From positions 1,331,501 through 1,395,500 of the forward strand of contig WPIO01000002.1 of the NCBI GenBank assembly GCA_009760855.2: a stretch of 64,000 nt of DNA, written 5' to 3'. The DNA comes from Cristatella mucedo. Lineage: Eukaryota; Bryozoa; Phylactolaemata; Cristatellidae. This document shows, piece by piece, positions 34,572 through 45,400 of the stretch (its first letter is position 1; each line of letters begins with the position of its first letter). The notes below the pieces were generated by a model. It was not told the DNA's origin and searched no databases. It was given only the letters and a program-made list of their open reading frames with translations. The position numbers were made by a program, and so were the translations under genes.

Positions 34572-35778
34572 AAACATGTGCTTATGGTGCAGCTAGCTTT
34601 CATCCATGACACGGCAAACAGTTTCAAACACCAAATGCCAGCTGTATGTTGGAACTGCTCGTATGAGAGAGCTACCTCAGGCACTAGTCAAAGCAGCATC
34701 TTCCATCGGCTGCCAACACTGCGCAAGCTTACATTGGGAGGCAGTTTTTGCCTTACCTGAACTGTTGGCAATGCAACTGATATTTCCTGTGGTGTATGCT
34801 AAGTCGGCATGAGTTGCATGCACCAACTGCTCTTACAAATAATCAATAGTAATATAAAAATAACGAAGTAGCTACCAATGACTTTGGCCTACAGCTAACT
34901 TCAGCACAGTCTTATTGGTGGCGCAGATCTATTGGAGCAATTAGTCAGCCTGTCCCACCAGGAACTAGAGCTGCAGCGTAAATCTTAGCCAGCACTATCA
35001 ACACGCCTGTTCGGCACGTGATAGACTCTTTTTTGTCTGTCGGAGCTGCTGCCTATCACAAGCTGGCTGTGCAGCCAACACAATCACGTATGACAGCATA
35101 ACAGCTGCCTACACCCCTCACTGCAATCCTGCCCCTGAAACGGTCTTTCTAAAAAGCCTGGGCAGATCCAAATATGATTAACCTTTTAGCTATCATGCAC
35201 ACAGTCCGAGAAAAAGGTAACGCAAAACACTCACCTGGTCAGCATTGTCACCACCGTCAATCTCAAGGTGATAACATGGAAGGAGGTGGTTCAGGACCAG
35301 CATGCCTGCACTGCTGGCAGGCGCATAAGCTCCTATCACCTTGACTGTATAACCTTGCGAAAAGGCGTGGGTAAGTAGCAGAACCAGCCACAGCCCCGCA
35401 CTGTCTGCATCCTAGAGACTTGGAGTAACAAGCCCGTCACGTCAATAGGCCCTATAAAACATGAAAACCAAACGTCGTTTCGACATCATCTCTCGAAACA
35501 CCTTCGATTTTGTCTAAAAATTTTTGTCTAGGATCCCTACTTGAATGCTAGAATCGCAGATCGCAGCAGCCGACGGCCAAAATGCACTACTTCACGTCAT
35601 AAATCACATCTTCAGTAGAGGTACAAACCGGTTCCCAAGAATTATGTGCCGACCACCACGCACCTTAGAGCTCCAGAACTTACCTGTTAATATCGCCGGG
35701 TAAACTTCCGATAACGAGAAGAAGCGAATCACACTCACATTTACAATATCTCTCAAGAACTGACACGCATAAGACCAT
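33945..35778 (-). CDS. Candidate multi-exon gene, tentatively ELP6-like
   Basis: Predicted from splice phase. Exon a is 35778-35684 (ATG; CECDSLLLVIGSLPGDIN, donor AG|GTAAGT). Exon b is 35400-35235 (AGLWLVLLLTHAFSQGYTVK, VIGAYAPASSAGMLVLNHLL, ending CAG|GTGAGT). Exon c is 34826-34757 (LVHATHADLAYTTGNIS, donor G|GTAAGG). A possible exon d, 34138-33945, follows acceptor TCTTAG and ends in a stop. Phases 2, 0 and 1 all fit, giving about 175 residues. The strand-helix-strand pattern of a+b (LLLVIGS, a hydrophobic helix, YTVKVIGAY, then SSAG-helix) resembles the RecA-like fold of Elongator subunit ELP6, but identity is weak and the length is short. Exon b could instead start at 35411 after CTCTAG (out of phase with a). 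Exon d is doubtful. Confidence 0.35.
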
Positions 35779-35779
35779 G

Positions 35780-36715
35780 AAAAAAGAGCGCTTCACCAAA
35801 TCTTAAATATCATCAAGGTATACTTACAGGCATAATAATATGTGATCTATCTGCGATAATATGGGAAGCGAGGTTTTCTAATGTCTACATCGGCACCCGA
35901 GGTTTTCCAAATAACAGTATTTAAAGCTTTTTGGTGGGCACGGAAACGATTAACTCAGCCCTGGATTAATTACGCTTAAAAATCACTAGAATACATGTGG
36001 GAAGGCACGGCATGCAATACAATATGAGTATCGGGAAATCTATACCGATATAAACAATAGGAGCTCAAGCAACGTTCAAGAAGCATATGAAGCCTTTAGC
36101 TGCCCGGTCAGCAAACAGCACAGCTAACACGAACAATCCTGGGGCTACAGCCATGACTAAAACAAACGCATTCCAGAAAGATTAACGTAGATCTCTCCTA
36201 TGTGTCCGTCCTCACACATAGCACACAGATTGTGGGGCACTTAAACTCACATGACGAAGTTTAGTCCCAGCTTCCAGTCAGCAATACCAAAACATCTATT
36301 GAGGAAGTGAAACCTTAGATGTTAGTCAGTGTACAATTAGCTATGGAGAGCTTCCATAGTACATAATATTATTAAATATTATATATATATATATTTTCTT
36401 TTTAAACAGCCCATAATGAAACCAGATGTTTACTAATAGTGATCGACGTAGGTAGGTGAGCTCGCCTGCATTGGCATAGATACCTACAGACATGAACATG
36501 TGCAAGGCGGGCGAATGTGGGCGGGGCTAGTAATTAGCGGCTAGCTAAGAAACGCCGCGCTGTACTGATCCTCCTTCCAAGTGAAGCTCGAGCCTCGTAG
36601 AAAGCAAGCATAAATCTGAATATAGAATGTTATAACTTATAATACAAGCAAAAATAGGCATTTTGGTGCTGGTTGAACGCTGCTGTGAATCTCTTCAGCT
36701 TAGCGGACGTCAGAC
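35780..36715. other. Unassigned DNA
   Basis: AT-moderate sequence with no frame, repeat or RNA gene I can support. A (TA)n run lies at 36370-36394. If the minus-strand candidate gene is real, this region would hold its promoter. Confidence 0.3.
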
Positions 36716-36719
36716 CGGC

Positions 36720-37282
36720 CATAACCCGGGGGGGGGGGGCCCATCTTAACGCTTGTCTTTAGAATTCCCACTCAGTATGCAATCAACCCCTGGTAATAAA
36801 TGACACGATTTCAGAAAAAGGCCCCCTTGATCGAGATCTGGCTGAAATCGGCTAAGTGCCAGACCATAAACGACGTCACCCGAGAGGCTTCTCCTTCTTC
36901 CAAACCCCTAGATCAATCAAAGCTGGCAGTTAGCCATCGTTATGGCTCGCTCATTTTTCTATTGTATGCATTTTCAGTCCCCTCGAAACATTCTTTCAAA
37001 TCTCTTATTTTGAGGTCATCCGACAACAAGCTGGCAATAATGCCAGTAGTTTATCATCCTAAGGTGCCAAATCTTCCTTCATGTAAGATTTCTCTTACCT
37101 CATTTAGATTCTGTGTACAAGAAATCGATCTTTCCTCGTTATGGGTAATTTCAACATTCATTTTGATAACTTATCTGACGCTTTAAGCACCAAATTTCGC
37201 GCACTGACTGACTTCATTTTCTCTTGTGGCTCATGTGCATGACCCTACTCACATCAAGGGTCACACACTCGACCAAAAACTA
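36720..37282 (+). mobile_element. LINE-A 5' part with endonuclease remnant
   Basis: Starts at a G-run (36728-36739), as the copy at 4568 does, then follows the endonuclease: IEIWLKSAKCQ (36833, decayed TETWLK), a central part at 36950-37060, and NIHFDNLSDALS near 37155-37185. A frame is open from 36800 to 37186. It is interrupted at 37283 by SINE-1. Confidence 0.75.
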
Positions 37283-37440
37283 AATAATTGTTAGCATAGC
37301 GCCTTAAGAGAATTTAATCTCTATTCAGGCGCTTCACATATGCCACGGGGCTTGAGCCAATGACCTCGGCCAGACCTTGGTCGGAGCGAGTACCTTAACC
37401 ACTGGGCCAAACGAGCGAGGCACTACTCTTCGAGAGCCCA
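37283..37440 (-). mobile_element. SINE-1, best copy, inside LINE-A
   Basis: On the minus strand: tRNA head with A-box-like TGGCCCAGTGGTTAAGGTAC, B-box-like GGCTCAAGCCCC, then ATATGTGAAGCGCCTGAATA, GAGATTAAATTCTCTTAAGG and CGCTATGC. The hairpin AGCGCCT...AGGCGCT with inner AGAGA...TCTCT is complete. It is the clearest evidence for the shared LINE-SINE 3' end. Confidence 0.85.
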
Positions 37441-37784
37441 AGAGTCCGAGCCTACGGCAACATTCAGCTAAGTGTAACTTGGACTTTTAATGAGTTCTAC
37501 TGGCTACTCAGCCGCTCGTACCTAGTGCTGTAGTGGTCTACCTTCGGGGTCAGGATCGTCGCTACCGATCAGTGGCATACGGTAGGTTTAGTATTAATCG
37601 GGCTTCGGGAGTTCGCATAGTTAACTTCCTCAGACCTGGCAGGCCAAGTAAATCGCTTGCACCGGTGCATGACCGTACTACTTTCAGCACGCAGCTGTGG
37701 CTGCGTGTGAGCGCTGCATTTCATGGTCCACCGGTAGAGCACCGTAGGACTAACGCTTGTGCTGTTACTCTATAAAAACACTGT

Positions 37785-38465
37785 TGAATCCGAAATGCAC
37801 ATCCAAAAATGCTGATGTCTACGATCAACCATTTCCTTAACCACTCCCAGGTTAGCTCCCTAACTAGGGATCCTTGTGATGATCCACCTAATCGCTTTTT
37901 TAGCATCTTTGTCAACAAGATAGACAAAATCAGGGAGTCCATCCCTAAAATGGCAGCATCTCCTCCTGGAAACCTGTACCTCGATTCCATGCAGCACCTC
38001 AATGTCTGCATTCAAGGAGGTCACTAGTGACCTCGTCCCGAAGTTCATATCCCAATCAAAGAACACAGCTAGTCCTCTAGACCCTATTATACGGTCCTCC
38101 TACGACGCATAGATCTACTGCTGTCATGCATGACTAACATCGTAAGCATCGAGGCTTTCATTAGACTCAAGTCATGCTGCCCCAACACGTTTCAAAAGGC
38201 TGCTGTCAGGCCACTACTCAATAAGCCAACTCTAGACCAAGAAAACTAAGGCAACTTCCGCCCATTCTCCCTTGCACCTTCTAGTATCAAAGAGACTGGA
38301 ACGAGTCGTGGCAGACCAGCAGAATTCACATATTGAAACTTCAAACCTAGTTAGTAAGTTTCAGTCTGGTTTTAGAGATATTTTCCCCAACAAGTCGCAT
38401 TGCTATGGGTGTGTAACCACTTTTTTAGGAATGCAGACGGTGCCTAATTTTTTGCTTACTTTGCA
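37785..38465 (+). mobile_element. LINE-A linker and RT start, continuation
   Basis: Continues the copy at 36.72 kb: linker ending VNKIDKIRESIPKMAAS (37910-37960), then RT start (LLLRRIDLLLSCMTNI-like, LERVVADQQNSHIETSNLVS at about 38295). It stops near 38465 without palm motif or 3' end. The stretch 37440-37785 between SINE-1 and this part is not assigned. Confidence 0.65.
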
Positions 38466-38877
38466 AAGGCACCCCTGAATTTGAAAATAACGATTGGGGA
38501 AACGTTCGGGGGATGTGAAGGGTTTCAGATAGTTATTACTGGTGCCTCTCGGGCTTCTGTGACTGCGCATCTCAGAGCATCGCTCCTTTCTTAATTAACA
38601 TCAGTATTTTAAATGTGGATTTTATTCGGAAGCTTTTTGCAAATACAGCCAGCGGTCAAGTTGAATGATTATTTAGGATACAGTTTCGCTGACGAGCTCA
38701 GGCCATTGAAACATTATTTTTTCTTTGTGAAGAAGCACAGAAAGACATTAATTTTGAAGAGGAAATTAGCTCTGAAGTCTCCGATATCCACTCCCATTGC
38801 ATAAAAATCAGAAGATGTGCATTCATTTATCGAACTTTCATCCTTTGATACTACCAGCTCATTCGCCATGTTCATTA

Positions 38878-38886
38878 GCTCACACA

Positions 38887-38946
<60 letters not shown>

Positions 38947-38958
38947 TATATATATTTG
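38878..38958. repeat. (CA)n-(CG)n-(CA)n-(TA)n alternating purine-pyrimidine tract
   Basis: An 80-bp uninterrupted alternating tract: ACACAC, then CGCGCG, then GCACGCAC blocks, CACACA and TATATA. Such tracts can adopt Z-DNA. Confidence 0.95.
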
Positions 38959-38959
38959 T

Positions 38960-40200
38960 GTATTTAAGCAAAGATTTACCTTCATAAGCCGTTGCCAAAG
39001 GCCCCGAGCGATAGCGCTGCTTTCATATTCAGCTGATTTATAATTCGAGGGCTCGCCTTCCATTGAGGCCGTAGTCATTTATTTAAATCTCTACCTACTT
39101 CAGCATTTGCAGCTACCACGAATACCGTAAACATTGTAGACAAGACAGACACTCCAGATGCCCTCGGTAATGGCTTGAGCTGACTATATGTGACAGGTCG
39201 AAACTATTCACCGATTCACCAGCTGTGTTGTACTGACACTAATAAACAGTCATACTAATAATAATGAAAATAAAATTAAGTAATTTTGCTCTCTGAAGTA
39301 AACGAATCTCTACATAGATGCTTTATACTCGGCGAAAAGCAACAACGAAGGAATAGCCACTGAAAAGCGAGGACTAATGCTTTGACTTATGCATAGGACA
39401 TGCAATAGCACATATAAGAAGACACTCGGGGCGGGTACTGGTTAATTAAAACAGTGGTTAGTTCTTAAAAAGTATTGTAAAGTCGATCATCTAACAAGAC
39501 TTTACAGCTCCACGGATTCAGCTGAACACGGTCCCGAGAGACTAATAGATGACACTGCTTCCTGTCTATTTCAAGGGCACAGCAGATAAACAGCTAGCTG
39601 ATATCTACCAGCACTCCAAATATCATTTGAAGCAGTGCTTGTAACCGACACATTGCCTTGCCATTGTCAAATTTATCAATGCATCGATTCAGTAACAACT
39701 TATTATTTACCAGTTTTCATACACACATCAATAAATTCAGCTTTGCTTTGTGTGCTTCAAAAATTTAGTTTCGAAGAGCCGAAAAACAATGATAGTTGCC
39801 GCAAGCAGTGTGCCATTACCGATAACGATGCTGACGAGTTAATTACTGTCTGGAAATCCCCAAACAATCCCCTGATAATTGCACCTGTGTTACGTAACAC
39901 CAGATTCAGAGTCGTATGGTGGTATCAAACTAACCGTGTCACTTTCTGATCAAAGGAGATAGCACCCCCATGCTTGATTCCAACTTTCGAAATGCATCAT
40001 CAGCGGTGGCCACTTTGCTAATCTCAGAGTTTGTGAACCGTTCGACAGAACCAAGCTAATAAACCACAGCGTTTTCCAAATTCGCTCATCTGAGCACCTT
40101 GTGCCTTATCGAGTACTTCTGGGTTCTGCTTTTTTCGCAGATTTTTCCGAAGAACCACACTAGTTAATATATAATTTTGCAGACAAGACATAACAATATT
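38960..40200. other. Unassigned DNA
   Basis: Only short frames (longest 39635-39949 +, 104 codons, no recognisable motif and no flanking splice pair). Nothing assignable. Confidence 0.35.
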
Positions 40201-40204
40201 CTTC

Positions 40205-40960
40205 AGAATACGTGTGTACAGCGCCTTCAGAGAATTTAATCTCTTTCTAGGTACTTTAGAAATGCTGTAAAGAAAACAGGATGAAATGGTTAGTGGTAAC
40301 ATGCATTAGTCAACAGACATAATATGGCTAGAGGTAACATGCATACTATCAACATATAAGTAAGTTAAGTCGTAACATGCTGGGTCTGGTGTACTGAGAC
40401 AGCGGACTACTCCGGAGGTAGCCGAGGAGGCGAAAACAGCGAACCCACTTGCAGAAGCTGTTTCCCAGTCTTCGTGCTAGCCATGAGGCTCGGTTCCTCG
40501 TTTCCGAAATCAACGGCATCAGCCTGAGCCGTCTTGATCTGTGCGCGACTGCTCGCACAAACATAACACACAGTAATAGCACGCATATGCACACAAAGGT
40601 TAAGTCACAATGACCCATTAAATGCTGTGAAAAAATAGGTGCGTTTGTAGCTTCTTTTTAAATGTCGTCAGGGGATTTCGTGACGTCAATCGGGAATGAT
40701 CCGGGCTTTGGGAGCATAAGAACTAAAAACACGGCCAGGAGGATTTGAGTTTCGTCCTAGGTATAGCTAAATGATTTGAGTCAGAAAGGAAAACGATGCC
40801 TAGCTTTTTGGTGGGGAGTTGTTCCAATAGGTAGGTTGGAGCTAGAGAATAAGAAACCTAGAAGTGAGTTGCAGAGCCTTGAAGTCGATAGGCTGCGTTG
40901 ATTGGGAGCCCGTGCCGGTCGGCGAGAAGTGGTTTGCTGTGGCAACAGAAGGAAAGGCAA
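40205..40960 (-). mobile_element. LINE-A 3' portion, minus strand
   Basis: The 3' end is at 40205 (TACAGCGCCTTCAGAGAATT is the reverse of the hairpin), then 3' UTR and C-terminal coding region up to the CHITPLL-like stretch at about 40950. About 200 bp at 40388-40590 do not match LINE-A and look like an insertion of other DNA. Confidence 0.7.
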
Positions 40961-41145
40961 AGGCGTAGCAGTGAATCAAGTATCGAGCAGAGCAGTCTCC
41001 CATGGTCTCTGACTGTTGTAGACCAGTTTATCTCTCGTTCTCTCTATTTCCCCGTCTGTCTTCGTGCACCTGTGAGTTCGCTCGCGCACGCGCTTGTGTG
41101 TGTTTCCCTCTTTGTGATTTCGGCGGGTAAATTCGGCATCGTCGT

Positions 41146-41602
41146 ATGGCACTCCCGCGAACGTCGAAGCTAATAGCATTTGGTGAAAGCATTTGGGAAG
41201 GGATCGTATTACATCGGATTACCTCTTTGGCTAGAGATTTCGAGAAGCTCCTGGGCGTATGGTGTAGAGAAACGCGAAAGTTCAGCGAAAAGTTACAGGA
41301 GCGCAGGTCGCATGCATTTCTGGTGAGTTGAGCGTGCAAGTATGGTTGAGTGCACGCAGAGAAAGAGGTGCGTTGTTATGCTCGCGCTCACTGTACAGGT
41401 CGGTACCCAATTCAATGATTGGTCCAGCTGGCGATGTTTAGGTTCTGATAGTGAGACTATAAGTAAACCCATACTCGACAGGCCGGCACCGCTCAAAACG
41501 GGGGCCCTACTAGCCAGCGGTTTCGGTTGTCTACTTAAGAGCTTTGCATTTTCGTCTATTCATGATACTTGTGCGCTTTCTCATGCTTGTCTAAGAACTT
41601 AA
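41146..41602 (+). CDS. Candidate small two-exon gene, function unknown
   Basis: Exon 1 (41146-41322) starts with ATG after a pyrimidine-rich leader and encodes 59 residues (MALPRTSKLIAFGESIWEGI..., LARDFEKLLGVWCRETRKF, ERRSHAFL). It ends at a strong donor, CTG|GTGAGT. A 76-bp intron ends CACTGTACAG at 41398. Exon 2 (41399-41602) continues in phase 0 (VGTQFNDWSSWRCLGSDSET..., PLKTGALLASGFGCLLKS) to a TAA. The total is 126 residues. The first part looks like an amphipathic basic helix (possibly a targeting sequence), and a small hydrophobic Gly-rich stretch follows. I do not recognise a family. Support is the splice-site quality, the phase match and the plausible composition. It could still be chance. 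Confidence 0.4.
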
Positions 41603-42184
41603 CCTTGTTTGTCATTACTCTTGGATGCTGCTTCTTCGGCAGCGAGTTATCAAATGCCTTGATTACGATTGATTTTCTTAGGGCGGTATAAAAAGGCATT
41701 ATTATTCTTAACACGCAAGGTAGCACAACAACGGGTTTGCCTGTAAGTAACGCTACGATTGGCACATCAATTTCCTTTCTGTTCTAATTGCTCTCTCGTT
41801 TACCGGACGTTCGCTTATCCTCGTTTCTTGGCAATCCGCACATTCCTGGTAACTCCCCAGGCCTTCCATTGCTTCCCTTTATATTTTCAACAAAGTGAGT
41901 TAATTCTTCTTAACTTAGAATGGCCCCGACTCTTGCGGAACTTGCATGACTAAGAATAATTAGTCAAAGTGTGGCACGTAAAGCCATGGCATTGCAAGAC
42001 AGGGGCTTCGTTTACCGATTATTTTTGCGACCGTGGTAGAAGGTGGTGCCCGGGTCAGTAAATTCCTGGGCAGAAAATAACTAGTGAGATTTCCTTCCTC
42101 AAAGTCTCCCCATACATCAGCCCGCATGGCCTCATCTCGGTTTCTAACAACAAACAATTTGCCACATTAATACTAGGTCTGCGA

Positions 42185-42490
42185 ACGTATTTATTATATA
42201 GTTCATTTGTACAGCGCATTAAGATAACATATTATCCATCCAGGAGCTTCATATAAGCCGCAGAGCTCGAGATTATGACCTTGGTTGTTGCAGGTAAGCA
42301 AATTACCCTTGGGCTAAACCAAACAATAATAATAATATAATTCATTCGTATAGCACCCTAAGAAAAATTAATCTCTATTCTGACACTTTGCATACACCAC
42401 GGGCGCACGAGCCCGCGACCTCAGTTATCAAATAAATTAACCTTGAATTTGGTCGATGCGAACACCTTAACCACTGGGCTAAATGTAACC
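42185..42490 (-). mobile_element. Two SINE-1 copies, minus strand
   Basis: 42185-42312 and 42325-42490 both show the reversed SINE-1 order: tail (GTACAGCGCATTAAGATAAC; GTATAGCACCCTAAGAAAAA), decayed hairpin, CACCACGGGCGCACGAGCCC-type B box, and head ending ACCACTGGGCTAAA. The second has an insertion (42428-42452) in its head. Confidence 0.75.
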
Positions 42491-42499
42491 ACCCACCCC

Positions 42500-45400
42500 A
42501 CGGTATCACCAGCCTTTCCTATAGCAACAATTAGGCCACACACACTTGTTTGCAATTTCGGGTCCGAACGCCTCGCCAAGGCTGGCGATGGAGCAACGAT
42601 GTTTACTTCTTTCATCGCACTGAAACGAATCTTCCCGAAAAGAACCCTGCCTGGGATAGGATCTCCTTATATCTCTTTATTACGGAGAGGATACTCTATA
42701 AATCTATCGTGCTACTATGTCACCACTTAGCGTGGGCACTGCCCATTTAGATTCAAACGGTACTAACATTCGTGTATTTACACCCAGAAATGCATGCGTG
42801 GCAAAACTATTCTGTACTCTAAGAGGGGTCCAAGCCAATGGTTTACCGTTGTTGCAGACCCAGTTTAAGCGTGCTGTCAAGTGGAACCAAATTCTCAGCT
42901 ATCGTCTACCGAACCAGTAGATGACTGCTTGAAATTTTGACAAAACGAAACACAGGCTGTTATGATCCACTTTGATATCAATCCCTCGAATCTTTCTTTA
43001 GCATAAAAGTATGACTTTAATTTTAAAACAATTCAATTTACATTGATGCATTTTTCGTTGTTATAGGATGGCATGTGGAAATGGAGCGCACAGAAAATTC
43101 TTGGATTTGAGCTTAGTAAGAATAAGCGGGAGGAATAAAAAATTAAACAAAGCGAATGTGAAAAGTGAATCGATGGAAATACTGTAGTGGACGGTTACTT
43201 GGAGGCTATGATTAATACAATGTATAGGAGTGAAAATGACAGCGCTGACCTATAGTCAGTGATAGCTGAGGTTTATTTGAGACAAAAAGTATTCTATGTG
43301 GCTCGTAGTTCTACCTACTATTTTTTATATGAACCATTTACATGCAGCTAGTTAACTAAAAGCTATTTGGTTACTATTTACTTCTGAAGTTCGCTAAACG
43401 AAGTATGAATTTCCTCGAGAGTGCCTCAATCCGAAGGAGTAGCAATCTAGAGTGTGACGGCGGAAGTTCCTATATTTTTGCCCTAAAATAAGGTTGGGAA
43501 AAAATTTCCAAAATCGATCAAGAGTCGGATTTCCCGTGACAATTTAAGTAAGTCATTCAAATTTTCTTAAAACATGACGTTACAGACAGTTAAAAATTAG
43601 ATTAATGAGTTTGCATGTGCAAAGACCCAAAAATTAAGTTGGAAATGGATAAACTTCAAGTTCTTTGGCTGGCAGGATAGCTGCAATGCTACTGAAAAAG
43701 ACTCGATAGTTTTCTTGGCACATGCAGCTCTGTGTCTAATTAGCACTGACTGACTCACCGAACGGCAATGTATTGCCCCACTGGAAGCCAAAGAGGCAAT
43801 ACATCTGCCACTGGGCAAACGACATGTACTTTTTGGAGGGCAGATATAATCGTTCTATGTAATGCTGCTCAGTCTAGCATGTCACTAACACGATACATCT
43901 TGAGTCGAATCATCTCCAGTTAAAATTGTTCCACGTTATTTGCAACTTATGCACAGTGTTCTGTATCTGATGCTAATGTTCTGGCATGGCGTCGTACATG
44001 CTTTTGCAAGGCCATGACGAGCCCCTGTCACTTCTTTGAAGCGTGCTTAATGGCCAGGCAAGTGGCTCGATGAGCGGTCCACGGTCGGGTGTAAGAGCTA
44101 TCAGCGATGGTGTGGTTCACGTGGTCTGACAGGCGCCCGGCAGCGAGGCAGCTCGGGCGGTGCAGGTCAAACCAAAGAGACATCTGATGAGCGCTGTTTC
44201 ACGATGAGTGGACGAGTTAATTTAACAATAATATTAGTGATAATAAAATTAATGTAAATAAATTTGCTTAGGACTCTAAGAGAACTAAACAACTTTCAGG
44301 GCTTCTTTGGTTTCTCTCTCCTTTCTTCTCTCGTCCCATACGGCTCCTTTTTCTCGGCCGGCTTACGATCGGCACAATTTTTCTCCAGTGCAGTGTCGCT
44401 CTGTCTGAGCAAAAAGTCACGAAGGAGCGTGTGTCGTGAAGAGCGATATCGAAAAAAGATGCAAGCTCCTGTATGTCGCTCTCGCGCTCTCTTTCTCTCT
44501 GCCTTTTTCTTCGTACCTCCCTTTAATTTAGCTTGAAGAGCCTCGTCGGAAAATTAACCATTGCGCTTCTTGAGAATGCAGTTTTTAGAAAAGAGAAAAA
44601 ACCTTTTTAGACTTTCCGCCACTCAGAACGTGGTAAAAAATAATCAAGTTCTCCAAAACTTCTCTCCGAGAAGGCTCTTTAGGTTTAGGATTTTAGTACT
44701 CGAGGCATGCTTTCGCTTTGGACTTAGTCACTGATATATATACTACCTCTGAAACTGCAAGATATTTAACTAAATGAACGAGTAAATATTTGCAGATATG
44801 ACTAATCTTGCTCGTTCTAATCATATTTTGTCTACTGCTCCGAAATGACGCGATTGATCTGTTCGAAATAGATCAGACTAACTACCTATTGGCGTCCCCT
44901 TTACTTTGAGCGGCTGCCTGTATTGATGTATGCAAAATAAGATACTCCACTACGAGCATAAACACAAAATCCGCATGCGATGGAAAAATTAAAAGTATTC
45001 TTGCATTTATCGCATAGTACTAATGCAACGTGAGCCGATAGAGAGTATCCGCTACAAGTGCATGGAGCTCATTCTCACCGAAAGCGCTGGCTTTCGGACA
45101 AGGTAACTACCGCTTCTGTGGAAACGATAAAGTCGTGTCCGTTCGCACAATATGGCGAATCAGTAAACTTTCTATATCTTTACCAGCCTATAACCATGAA
45201 AAATCACGGCAAATTCTGAGCTTTCCTGTGGCAGGTGGGCTTGCGTGCTGGATGACCTAGCTGGAGTGGAAACACACGCTCCTGTCCAGTTTCAGCAGTG
45301 TGGCGTGAGTGGATGTCACTGTTTTTCTCTGTCTATGTTGCCCAATAGTTTTGCACAAACTCTACGTACTTTGCTCCGTTTTATTATCAATCCGTTGCTA

